Source: Porticoccaceae bacterium
Lineage (GTDB): Bacteria > Pseudomonadota > Gammaproteobacteria > Pseudomonadales > Porticoccaceae
DNA: 52,471 nucleotides
Assembly (NCBI GenBank): GCA_029252555.1
Contig: JAQXBF010000006.1
Span: 1 to 52,471 of the forward strand
Reading direction: 5' to 3'
The notes below the pieces were generated by a model. That model saw nothing but the letters and a program-made list of their open reading frames with translations. It was not told where the DNA came from and ran no database searches. Every line of letters begins with the position of its first letter. Positions within the stretch are counted from its first letter, which is position 1. Shown piece after piece: positions 36,760 through 44,730 of this stretch. Both the position numbers and the translations under genes were made by a program.

Positions 36760-38043
36760 ATGTTTTTAAAAGCCACACCAGATACCAACGAGCACGCAGC
36801 TTCTTACTATGCAGCGTCCGCCAACTGGCCAACGGACTACCCCCAACTGGAAGAGGTTTTAGAGGTGGATGTGGTTATTGTTGGCGGTGGTTTTAGTGGT
36901 GTTGCCACTGCCGTCGAACTGGGCGAGCGAGGTTACAAGGTCGCCCTTCTGGAGAGCAGGCGCATTGGCTGGGGTGCCAGTGGCCGCAATGGTGGGCAGA
37001 TTATTGGTGGCTATGGGCAGAACCCCAGCGCTTTCAGCGCCAATATTGGCAGCGAAGGCGTTCAGGTAGTTGAAAATATGGGGGTGGAGTGCGTTGACAT
37101 TATTAAACAGCGCATTGAGAAATATAATATCGACTGTGATCTTAAATGGGGTTACTGCGAGGTTGGGCTGAAGAAACGCCACCTAAAAGATTATCGGCAA
37201 TGGGCTGAAGAAGAACCGCAGATTAAACTGCTCGACCGAGATGAGCTTAAACAATATGTGAACTCCGATCTGTATATAGGCGGCTTTTACCGTGAAGACT
37301 GGGGCCACATTCAGCCCCTGAATCTATGTATTGGCGAAGCCAAGGTGGCAGAGTCTCTGGGGGCCCAGATCTTTGAACAGACCAAGGTCACCACTATTAC
37401 CTATGGGGACCACCCCAGTGTGCAGACAGAAAAAGGCACAGTTCAGGCCAGCCATGTCATTCTATGCGGCAATGCCTATATGGGTAATTTAGTGCCTTAT
37501 CTGGATGCTCGAGTGCTGCCAGCGACCAGCTGTGTTATAGGTACCGAGCCGTTAACCGACGAGCAACTGCAGCAAACCATGGTTCGAGATGTGGCGGTCT
37601 GTGACTCGCGAACAGCTCTGGATTATTACCGCCTGTCTGCCGATAAAAGGCTTCTATTTGGGGGTCTATCCAATTATTCCGGTCTTGATCCCACCAATGC
37701 CACAGAAATTATGCGCGCCAAGATGCTCAAGGTATTTCCCAGCTTGAAAGCAGTGAAGGTAGACTACAGCTGGTCTGGCCGTATGGGCATTAGTGTGCGC
37801 CGCATGCCTCAGATTGGCCGCATCAAAGACAGTAATGTGCTGTACATCAGTGGTTATTCCGGCCATGGGGTGGCGCCGACTCATATGACCGGCCGCATTC
37901 TTGCCGAGGCGGTCGATGGGGATACTCATCGCTTTGATATTATGAACAAGATGTTCCACCTTCCCTGGCCCGGAGGTAAATTACTGCGCAGGCCAGCTAT
38001 GGCGGTGGGTATGATGTATTACAAAACCCTCGACAGATTCTAG
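36760..38043 (+). CDS. FAD-dependent amine oxidoreductase, PuuB-like, copy 2
   Basis: 427 residues, full PuuB/DAO family: HAASYYAASANWPTDYPQL opening, DVVIVGGGFSGVATAVELGE FAD motif, GWGASGRNGGQ and YISGYSGHGVAPTHMTGR near the end. It is a clear paralogue of 16335-17612 (same opening, same ending with MMYYKTLDRF against MIYYKLIDRL). It lies 22 bases after the Rieske gene and close to a PuuA-like ligase, so oxidation of a gamma-glutamylated amine is likely. The gene has no clear ribosome site, which suggests coupling or leaderless-like initiation inside the operon. Confidence 0.87.
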   Translation: MFLKATPDTNEHAASYYAASANWPTDYPQLEEVLEVDVVIVGGGFSGVATAVELGERGYKVALLESRRIGWGASGRNGGQIIGGYGQNPSAFSANIGSEGVQVVENMGVECVDIIKQRIEKYNIDCDLKWGYCEVGLKKRHLKDYRQWAEEEPQIKLLDRDELKQYVNSDLYIGGFYREDWGHIQPLNLCIGEAKVAESLGAQIFEQTKVTTITYGDHPSVQTEKGTVQASHVILCGNAYMGNLVPYLDARVLPATSCVIGTEPLTDEQLQQTMVRDVAVCDSRTALDYYRLSADKRLLFGGLSNYSGLDPTNATEIMRAKMLKVFPSLKAVKVDYSWSGRMGISVRRMPQIGRIKDSNVLYISGYSGHGVAPTHMTGRILAEAVDGDTHRFDIMNKMFHLPWPGGKLLRRPAMAVGMMYYKTLDRF

Positions 38044-38062
38044 CCCAAGTGTTGAGGCTAAT

Positions 38063-38773
38063 ATGAAGCGTCAGGTGGTAATCTTCTTGCATATGGATGA
38101 TAAGCACCCGGGCTATATAGCCGACTATTTGCATAATCACCAGATTCCTTTCCGTATTATTCGCGCCGATCAGGGCGATGCTATTCCCCCTTTAGATGAT
38201 TCCATGGCCGGTTTAGTTTTTATGGGCGGGGTGATTAGTGCCAATGACAATATCCCCTGGATCAAGGCAGAAATTGAGCTGATCCGTCAGGCCCTAAGGC
38301 GTAAAGTGCCAGTGCTGGGCCACTGTTTGGGTGGCCAGCTTATTAGCCGGGCGCTGGGACAAGAAGTAAGTACCAACTCTGTGGCAGAAGTTGGCTGGCA
38401 CAGTTGCTCTCGCCAGCCCAATGCTGCGGCCGCGGAATGGCTCGGCGATACCATAGACCCGTTTACCATGTTTCACTGGCACTATGAGACCTTTGAGTTG
38501 CCCCCTGAGGCACAGCTTTTGTTTTCGTCTCAGCACTGTCTCAATCAAGCCTACAGTTATGGCGATAATGTGCTGGCCATGCAGGGCCATGTGGAGATGA
38601 CAGAACCCCTGTTAAATAGCTGGATAACTCAGTGGCGGGACCACCTCAGTGAATCCAGTGCCAGTGTGCAAAACTATGAGCAGATTGCGCAGCATTTGGC
38701 CGCCAATATTGCGGCTCTAAATCAGGTTGCCGAGCAGCTTTATCAGCGCTGGGCTTCCCGGCTTTATTTGTAA
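38063..38773 (+). CDS. Class I glutamine amidotransferase-like protein
   Basis: 236 residues with an intact GATase triad: C88 in VLGHCLGGQL, H176 and E178 in GHVEM. It belongs to the GMP-synthase-like GATase_1 group rather than the PuuD/peptidase C26 group found at 43919. With no synthetase partner beside it, it may hydrolyse a gamma-glutamyl amide, the step PuuD performs in the Puu pathway, or amidate another product. Spacing of 19 bases on both sides places it firmly in the operon. Confidence 0.82.
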   Translation: MKRQVVIFLHMDDKHPGYIADYLHNHQIPFRIIRADQGDAIPPLDDSMAGLVFMGGVISANDNIPWIKAEIELIRQALRRKVPVLGHCLGGQLISRALGQEVSTNSVAEVGWHSCSRQPNAAAAEWLGDTIDPFTMFHWHYETFELPPEAQLLFSSQHCLNQAYSYGDNVLAMQGHVEMTEPLLNSWITQWRDHLSESSASVQNYEQIAQHLAANIAALNQVAEQLYQRWASRLYL

Positions 38774-38791
38774 TTCCCAAAGGCGAACAAC

Positions 38792-40177
38792 GTGAAAACT
38801 GACGGCTACAGAGATAAGTACAATCAGCACCTATTGCACCCCTGGGGTGATTTATCGGCACTGGGAGAAGATGTGTCTACCTCAGTTATTGTGAGAGGCG
38901 AGGGTGCCTATATTTATGATGCCGAGGGCAATCGATTGTTGGATGGCCCCGCCGGTATGTGGTGTAAGCAGGTGGGCTATGGCCGCCGTGAAATCGCCGA
39001 TGCTGTGGCAGAGCAGATAATGACCCTCAGCTATGCCACGGCTTTTAGCGTGATCAATAACCGAGAAGTTGAATTGGCCGAGCGCATTGCAGCTGAGACT
39101 CCGGGAGACCTAAACCGAATTTATTTTACCACTGGCGGTTCCACCGCTGTGGATGCCGCTCTGCGGCTCTGTCAGCTGGCCAGTAATATCCAAGGTAAAC
39201 CCCATCGCAAACAGATACTGACTCGGGAAAAAGCCTACCATGGCAGTACCTATCTGTCTGCCTCTGTCACGGGCAAAGAGCGCGATAAAACCGCCATGGA
39301 TATTATCCGTGATGGGATGCATTTTTTATCTGCCCCCTGCCATTACTACCACCCGCAGTTTGAAACAGAAGCTGCCTTCTGTGATTTTTTGATTGCCGAA
39401 CTTGAGGATAAAATTCTCGAGGTTGGTGCAGATAATATTATGTGTTTTATCGCTGAGCCTGTGCTGGCGAGTGGTGGAGTCATTGTGCCCCCGGCCGACT
39501 ACCATCAGCGCTGCTGGCAGCTGGTGAAAAGCCATGGCATTACCTATATAGCCGATGAGGTTGTTACCGGGTTTGGTCGCCTCGGCCACTGGTTTGCCTC
39601 GGAGAAGGTGTTTGGCATAGTGCCAGACATGATTATTTTTGCCAAAGGCGTGACCTCGGGCTATATCCCCATGGGTGGCTACGCGGTGTCAGACCAGTTT
39701 ATGGCGCAAATCAGCGGCGACAATGCCGATGGCTGCCTTTATTCCAATGGCTACACCTGGTCTGGCAATCCGGTTGCCTGTGCTGCGGCTCTGGCCAGCT
39801 GGGATATTCTGCAGCGAGAAAACCTATTACAGAATGTGCTGGAGGTAGGCCCTTATTTCCAGCAGCAGTTGCGCACATTGGCAGATAACCCTCTAGTGGG
39901 CAACGTCCGCGGCACTGGCCTGATGGCCGCGGTGGAGATGACCATTCAAGCCAGGGATGAAGCAGATCTACTGGAAAAAGATTACGCCATTGGCGAAATG
40001 GTCGATCGCCATTGCCAGCGTTTGGGGCTGCTGGTGCGGCCGTTTATTAATATTTGTATTATTTCACCGCCGCTGATTATTACCAGAGCCCAGGTTGATG
40101 AGCTGGTATCGATGTTGCGAGAGGGTTTAAAGCTGACTCTGGCCGACTTGCGCGAGCAGGGTATCAGGGTCGATTAA
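38792..40177 (+). CDS. Class III PLP aminotransferase, SpuC/omega-amino type
   Basis: 461 residues. PLP lysine K285 in FAKGVTSGY, the pyridine-nitrogen Asp in YIADEVVTGFGR (D255), and GGSTAVDAALRL for phosphate binding. The N-terminal HLLHPWGDLSALGED and MWCKQVGYGR are as in polyamine-pyruvate aminotransferases (SpuC) and beta-alanine/taurine-pyruvate relatives. It would convert a terminal primary amine to an aldehyde. GTG start at 38792. The exact amine is uncertain. Confidence 0.87.
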   Translation: MKTDGYRDKYNQHLLHPWGDLSALGEDVSTSVIVRGEGAYIYDAEGNRLLDGPAGMWCKQVGYGRREIADAVAEQIMTLSYATAFSVINNREVELAERIAAETPGDLNRIYFTTGGSTAVDAALRLCQLASNIQGKPHRKQILTREKAYHGSTYLSASVTGKERDKTAMDIIRDGMHFLSAPCHYYHPQFETEAAFCDFLIAELEDKILEVGADNIMCFIAEPVLASGGVIVPPADYHQRCWQLVKSHGITYIADEVVTGFGRLGHWFASEKVFGIVPDMIIFAKGVTSGYIPMGGYAVSDQFMAQISGDNADGCLYSNGYTWSGNPVACAAALASWDILQRENLLQNVLEVGPYFQQQLRTLADNPLVGNVRGTGLMAAVEMTIQARDEADLLEKDYAIGEMVDRHCQRLGLLVRPFINICIISPPLIITRAQVDELVSMLREGLKLTLADLREQGIRVD

Positions 40178-40220
40178 ATATTAAAGCTCGGTATTAGGCT
40201 GAGCAAAATTGAGGTGTTAA

Positions 40221-41135
40221 ATGTCCGATAACGATGCACTGAATAGTTACTCCATGTTCGCCAATGTCTATAGTTACCTTGGGCTGCCCCTATCCCGTGA
40301 AGTGGATAAGGCAGATCTGGTGGTGTTGGGCATACCCTATGATGTAGCTACTACAGGGCGTGCCGGAACCCGTCATGGGCCTCAGGGTGTGCGCCTGGCA
40401 TCGGCCAACCTGCGCTGGGAAGAAAAGCGCTGGCCCTGGTCATTTAACGCTATGGACAGGCTAAATGTGATTGATTATGGGGACCTGGAATTTGCCCCAG
40501 GCGAGTCTCAGTCGATGATTAATACAGTGGTTGAAACCGTTGCCAGCATCCATGCGCAGGGCAAAAAGACATTGAGTATTGGTGGCGACCATTTTGTCAC
40601 TCTGCCCCTGTTAAGAGGAGTGCATCAGCAGCGGGGCAAAGTTGCCCTGATCCATTTTGATGCCCATACCGACACCTACAAAGAGAGCTCAGAATTTGAT
40701 CATGGGGGCATGTTCTATTTTGCCCCCCAAGAGGGGTTGATCGACCCGGCCCGCTCGATTCAGCTGGGCATTCGAACAGAATACAACCCAGAGGATCATC
40801 AATTTCAGGTGATTGATGCCGCTGAGACTAATGATATGCCCACTGAGGCTATTGTGGCTGCGATCAGGCAGCGAGTGGGCGATATGCCCGTGTATCTGAC
40901 TTTTGATATCGACTGCTTGGACCCAGCCTATGCGCCGGGCACGGGAACCCCTGTCGCTGGTGGCATCACCAGCGACAAAGCCTTAAAAATACTCCGGGGT
41001 CTGGCGGGGTTAAATCTGGTGGGTGCAGATGTGGTAGAAGTTGCGCCATCCTATGACCATGCCCAGATCACATCACTGGCGGCCGCAACCATAGGGTTGG
41101 AGTTGATCTATTTGATGGCCTCGACAGCCGAGTAG
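40221..41135 (+). CDS. Agmatinase/ureohydrolase family protein
   Basis: 304 residues. All manganese ligands are present: H124 (GGDHF), D147, H149 and D151 (FDAHTDTY), D229 and D231 (TFDIDCLDP). The early DVATTGRAGTRHGPQGVR block is typical of agmatinase (SpeB) and guanidinobutyrase. It splits a guanidino compound into urea and an amine: agmatine would give putrescine, guanidinobutyrate would give GABA, both fitting the surrounding genes. Last gene of the long plus-strand array; convergent with the TetR-GNAT gene. Confidence 0.88.
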   Translation: MSDNDALNSYSMFANVYSYLGLPLSREVDKADLVVLGIPYDVATTGRAGTRHGPQGVRLASANLRWEEKRWPWSFNAMDRLNVIDYGDLEFAPGESQSMINTVVETVASIHAQGKKTLSIGGDHFVTLPLLRGVHQQRGKVALIHFDAHTDTYKESSEFDHGGMFYFAPQEGLIDPARSIQLGIRTEYNPEDHQFQVIDAAETNDMPTEAIVAAIRQRVGDMPVYLTFDIDCLDPAYAPGTGTPVAGGITSDKALKILRGLAGLNLVGADVVEVAPSYDHAQITSLAAATIGLELIYLMASTAE

Positions 41136-41167
41136 GGGTTGCCACTAAAGCCTATGAGAAGGGGCTG

Positions 41168-42358
41168 TTATAGGGCTAAAGAATACTTGTAGAAATCACT
41201 GTCTCTCTCGTAACCGAGGGCCTCATAGAGTAGCTGAGCATTGATATTGTCGATGGCAGTTTCCAGATCAATACGGGATGCACCGCTCTCAATGGCCATT
41301 GCCTTTGCTCTGTTCATCAATGCTTTGCCAACTCCGCGATTGCGCACATCAGCGTCGACAAAAAGGTCATATAACACCCAGATCGGCGAGGCCTCAACAC
41401 TGCAAAACGTGGAATAGAGCTGGGTGAAACCAAGGGCTTTTTTATCTTTTCTATCGGCATCTCCAGTGCCATCTCCATCCCAGGCAATAAAGATCACCGA
41501 GCTATCGGTGCGCAACCGTTGCTCAATATACTCCCGAGCCAAGGTTAGATTTTCGTCTTCTTCGTAAAATTGGCGATATAGGTCAAATAGCTCTGCTACC
41601 GAGTCCAGGTCATCCACTGTGGCTCTGCTAATAGGAATTGGGCCAGCCACGACTTCTTTGTAATGGTTATTTTGCTCGGGCATCTGATAGCACCAGGGGA
41701 AAATGCTAGCGAGAAAGCACAGGCATACCTGGCGGGCATCGTCGCGATCGTAGTCTTCGCCGGCAAACAGAATTTCCTTCCACACCTCATCGGTAATGCC
41801 CGAGATAGCGTTGGCAATAGCGCGGGCATTAATTTCGGCCTGCTTATTAGCCTGACGAATAATCTGCTCACAGAGGCTGAGAATCAATTTAAAATTCTGT
41901 TGATCCAATGTGCCTCTGATGCGCTGGTAGTCCTCACGGCCACGGCTCTCGGAATCAAAGGCGTGCCACACGGCCATTTTGCGATGTTCGGTAATCTCTG
42001 GGTCAAGGGAAGCATCAATAATCGCGGCCAGCCGTTTGACGGGGTCAGGCCCAGCCTGTTTGATAGCTTGGACAACTCCGCGATCAAACTCCTCCGATAC
42101 GAAATTAAGGGTTTCCAGCAGCAATGTCTCTTTGCTATCAAAATAAAAATTGACCGTTCCCGCTGTTAAGCCGGCAATAGAGCTGATTTTTGCCAGAGTG
42201 AGCTTAGACAGGCCAAACTCGGCAATGGCGGTAATGGTGGCATCAATTAATAGTCGACGCCGCTCTTGATGAATCTCAGGATTGGTGGTGGACATGGGCC
42301 GCAAACCTCCTCTTTTTACGCTGATATCAAAGGCTGACGAGCCATTTTTACTTGCCAT
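41168..42358 (-). CDS. TetR-type regulator fused to a GNAT acetyltransferase
   Basis: 396 residues, nearly twice a normal TetR. Residues about 30-80 form the TetR helix-turn-helix (IDATITAIAEFGL...IAGLTAGTVNFYFDSKETLL), and up to about 220 the BetI-like ligand domain. Residues about 230-396 form a GNAT domain (ISRATVDDLDSVAELFDLY ... VLYDLFVDADVRNRGVGKALM, then an NINAQLLYEALGY tail) resembling polyamine or amino-acid N-acetyltransferases. No stop or frameshift separates them. The fusion could couple sensing of an amine with its acetylation. Divergent from the aminotransferase operon at 42470. Confidence 0.87.
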   Translation of the reverse strand: MASKNGSSAFDISVKRGGLRPMSTTNPEIHQERRRLLIDATITAIAEFGLSKLTLAKISSIAGLTAGTVNFYFDSKETLLLETLNFVSEEFDRGVVQAIKQAGPDPVKRLAAIIDASLDPEITEHRKMAVWHAFDSESRGREDYQRIRGTLDQQNFKLILSLCEQIIRQANKQAEINARAIANAISGITDEVWKEILFAGEDYDRDDARQVCLCFLASIFPWCYQMPEQNNHYKEVVAGPIPISRATVDDLDSVAELFDLYRQFYEEDENLTLAREYIEQRLRTDSSVIFIAWDGDGTGDADRKDKKALGFTQLYSTFCSVEASPIWVLYDLFVDADVRNRGVGKALMNRAKAMAIESGASRIDLETAIDNINAQLLYEALGYERDSDFYKYSLAL

Positions 42359-42401
42359 TTTATGTCGCCTTTGAATGCCTATTTAATTGCTTGTACGTTT
42401 A

Positions 42402-42419
42402 TATAATGGTGCTTACCAT
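42402..42419 (+). promoter_or_regulatory. -10 box overlapped by a small inverted repeat
   Basis: TATAAT (42402-42407) lies 62 bases before the aminotransferase start. ATGGT-gctt-ACCAT (42406-42419) overlaps it and could be the operator of the divergent TetR-GNAT protein. The arms are only five bases and no clear -35 is seen. Confidence 0.4.
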
Positions 42420-42469
42420 AGGCCTTGGCAAGTTTTATCAATATCGCTCTTGATTAATAGGAGGTTCCC

Positions 42470-43885
42470 TTGGCTTATTCGTTACCAGGTTCATTGAGTA
42501 GAGAAAAACTGCAGGCGGGCAAAGGCTTGTTTCGTCATGGCCTGCGCTATGACAAGGCTGCTAAGGCATCGGCAGAGCGCGGGTTTATACCTCCGGCCCA
42601 GATGATTGTTGGCCGTGCCGAGGGAGATTTTGTCTGGGATCTGGATGGCAATCGCTATATAGATTTTCAAAATGGCTGGGCCACCAACCCGTTGGGTAAT
42701 TGCCATCCGGAAATTATTGAGGCGGTGCATCAGGCCCATCTGCGATATGGCTACCATTGGGAGCATCCCCTGCGCTTTGAGCTGGCAGAAAAGCTGGCAG
42801 AGATCATGCCCGGCCAGCAATTGCCCCGTTTCACCTTTGAAGTGTCTGGTACTGAGGCGGTGGAGTCTGCCGTGCATATGGCGCTTTGCTATACCAAACG
42901 CCGGCATATCATTAGCTTTACCTCCTCCTTTCATGGTGAGGGGTTGGGCACCAAGATGATCAGCGGCTATACCAGTGAACACAACGTCTATATGGAGCCC
43001 TGGGCTGGGGGTGTGATCAAAGCGCCTTATCCTTATTCGCAGAATATTCCTGCTGATATGAGCCCGGAGCAATATGTGGGCTACTGCCTCTGGTATCTGG
43101 AAACCCATATCCCCAGCTACATTACTCCCGCAGATAATATCGCTGCCATTATTGTTGAGCCCGGTTTGGCCGAAGGTGGCAATTGGATTCCCTCCCCAGA
43201 CTTTATTCAGGGTATTCGCCGCATCTGTGATAAGCATGACTGGCTAATGATTGTTGATGAAGTACTTACCGGTCTGGGCCGCACTGGTAGACTTTGGGGG
43301 GTAGAGCATTATGATGTGGTGCCAGATATTATGGTGGTGGGTAAAAACCTTTCCGGTGGTATTGAGCCCTGCGCCGGTGTAGCTGCCAGAGACGAAATAC
43401 TGGGGGATAACCCCCGCGCCTCGGCGGGCAGCACCTTTGCGGGAACGCCTGCTGGCTGCGCCGCTGGGCTAAAAACCCTGGAGATTTATAAGCGGGATAA
43501 TATTGTGGCTCAGGCGGCCAGTTTGGCTGAGCTGGCCGAGCAGCGTATGGCAGGCTGGGCCGAGCGGTACACTATTGTGTCTGAGGTGCGCTGTCTGGGG
43601 CTGCTGATGGGTATTAGCTTTACCCATCCCAATCGCGATCAAATGAGTGATGATTATGACGATAGCTGGGTGGCGCGCACGGTGCGCAACGAAATGCTGG
43701 TTAATGGCGTTTGGGCAATCTGCGATACCGAGCCCACAGTGCGAATGTACCCCGCGCTAAATATGGATCAGCAGACCTTTTTAAAGGCCTTGGATGTTAT
43801 CGAAGCTGCTATACAGAGTGTTGAGAAACAGGATGTAATGGTGGGGGATTATCCACCTATACCCAGCGGAGTCACTGGGTTTTAA
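42470..43885 (+). CDS. Class III PLP aminotransferase, second type
   Basis: 471 residues. PLP lysine K292 in VVGKNLSGG, D263 in MIVDEVLTGLGR, SGTEAVESAVHMA for phosphate binding. It is only distantly similar to the 38792 enzyme and nearer to 4-aminobutyrate/diamine or (S)-selective omega-amino acid transaminases. TTG at 42470 is the start: AGGAGG lies five bases before it. With the PuuD-like gene downstream it would deal with GABA or an analogue released from gamma-glutamyl-GABA. It is transcribed divergently from the TetR-GNAT gene. Confidence 0.86.
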   Translation: MAYSLPGSLSREKLQAGKGLFRHGLRYDKAAKASAERGFIPPAQMIVGRAEGDFVWDLDGNRYIDFQNGWATNPLGNCHPEIIEAVHQAHLRYGYHWEHPLRFELAEKLAEIMPGQQLPRFTFEVSGTEAVESAVHMALCYTKRRHIISFTSSFHGEGLGTKMISGYTSEHNVYMEPWAGGVIKAPYPYSQNIPADMSPEQYVGYCLWYLETHIPSYITPADNIAAIIVEPGLAEGGNWIPSPDFIQGIRRICDKHDWLMIVDEVLTGLGRTGRLWGVEHYDVVPDIMVVGKNLSGGIEPCAGVAARDEILGDNPRASAGSTFAGTPAGCAAGLKTLEIYKRDNIVAQAASLAELAEQRMAGWAERYTIVSEVRCLGLLMGISFTHPNRDQMSDDYDDSWVARTVRNEMLVNGVWAICDTEPTVRMYPALNMDQQTFLKALDVIEAAIQSVEKQDVMVGDYPPIPSGVTGF

Positions 43886-43918
43886 CCAGCCCATGCAAAA
43901 AATCTGGAGAGAGTAGTT

Positions 43919-44695
43919 TTGTCTAAGCAATCATCGATACAGCCCTCAATGCAGCCTCTAGTCGCTGTGACAGCAGACCGCGCCCTAAACGGTGCGCATC
44001 AATCCCATTCTGCGGGTGAAAAATATTTAACAGCGGTAAGTGCTGGTGCCGGTTGTATGCCAATGATATTTCCTGCTCTCAATGATGAGACTGCTATTGC
44101 CAATATGCTGGATCGAGTCGATGGTGTGCTGCTAACCGGAGGCTACAGCAATATTGAGCCCCAACATTATGGCCAGCAACCCGCTCTAGGTGAGGATAGC
44201 CGAGATGCGGAGCGGGATAAAACCAACCTTGCCCTAATACCAAAAATCATTCAGGCGGGCATACCTGTATTGGGTATTTGCCGGGGCCTGCAAGAATTAA
44301 ATGTCGTTATGGGCGGCACTCTAAATCAGCGCGTCTATAATATTGAAGGCATGCTCGATCACCGGGAGGACAAAACAACGCCGGTGGAACAGCAGTATGG
44401 CTTGGCACATAGTGTCAGCCTGCAAGCCGGTGGTGTGCTGGCGTCTTTTTATCAGGATCCGATGCCAATGGTTAACTCAGTACATGGCCAAGGTATTGAT
44501 CGTTTGGGCGATGGCTTAACCGTTGAGGCAGTTTCTGAAGATGGCCTGGTTGAAGCGGTCTCTGTGACAGCAGCTCAGCAGTTTGCTCTGGCAGTGCAGT
44601 GGCACCCGGAATGGCAGGTGCGCAATAATAAATTCTATCTGGCTATCTTCGAAGCCTTTGGGGATGCCTGTCGAGCCTATGCGCAGGGGCGCTAG
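43919..44695 (+). CDS. puuD: Gamma-glutamyl-GABA hydrolase-like (PuuD family, peptidase C26)
   Basis: 258 residues. Nucleophile C121 in LGICRGLQELNVVMGG, with H229 and E231 in VQWHPEW completing the triad, and GVLLTGGYSNIEPQHYG as in PuuD. The enzyme hydrolyses gamma-glutamyl-GABA to glutamate and GABA in the cytoplasm. TTG 43919 start with GGAGAGAG upstream. It supplies the hydrolytic step for the PuuA/PuuB-like enzymes of the neighbouring operon. The symbol is by family; the acyl partner may be a GABA analogue. Confidence 0.85.
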   Translation: MSKQSSIQPSMQPLVAVTADRALNGAHQSHSAGEKYLTAVSAGAGCMPMIFPALNDETAIANMLDRVDGVLLTGGYSNIEPQHYGQQPALGEDSRDAERDKTNLALIPKIIQAGIPVLGICRGLQELNVVMGGTLNQRVYNIEGMLDHREDKTTPVEQQYGLAHSVSLQAGGVLASFYQDPMPMVNSVHGQGIDRLGDGLTVEAVSEDGLVEAVSVTAAQQFALAVQWHPEWQVRNNKFYLAIFEAFGDACRAYAQGR

Positions 44696-44730
44696 CCCGC
44701 TAGCCTAAAATAATAAAAGTGAGTGCGACA

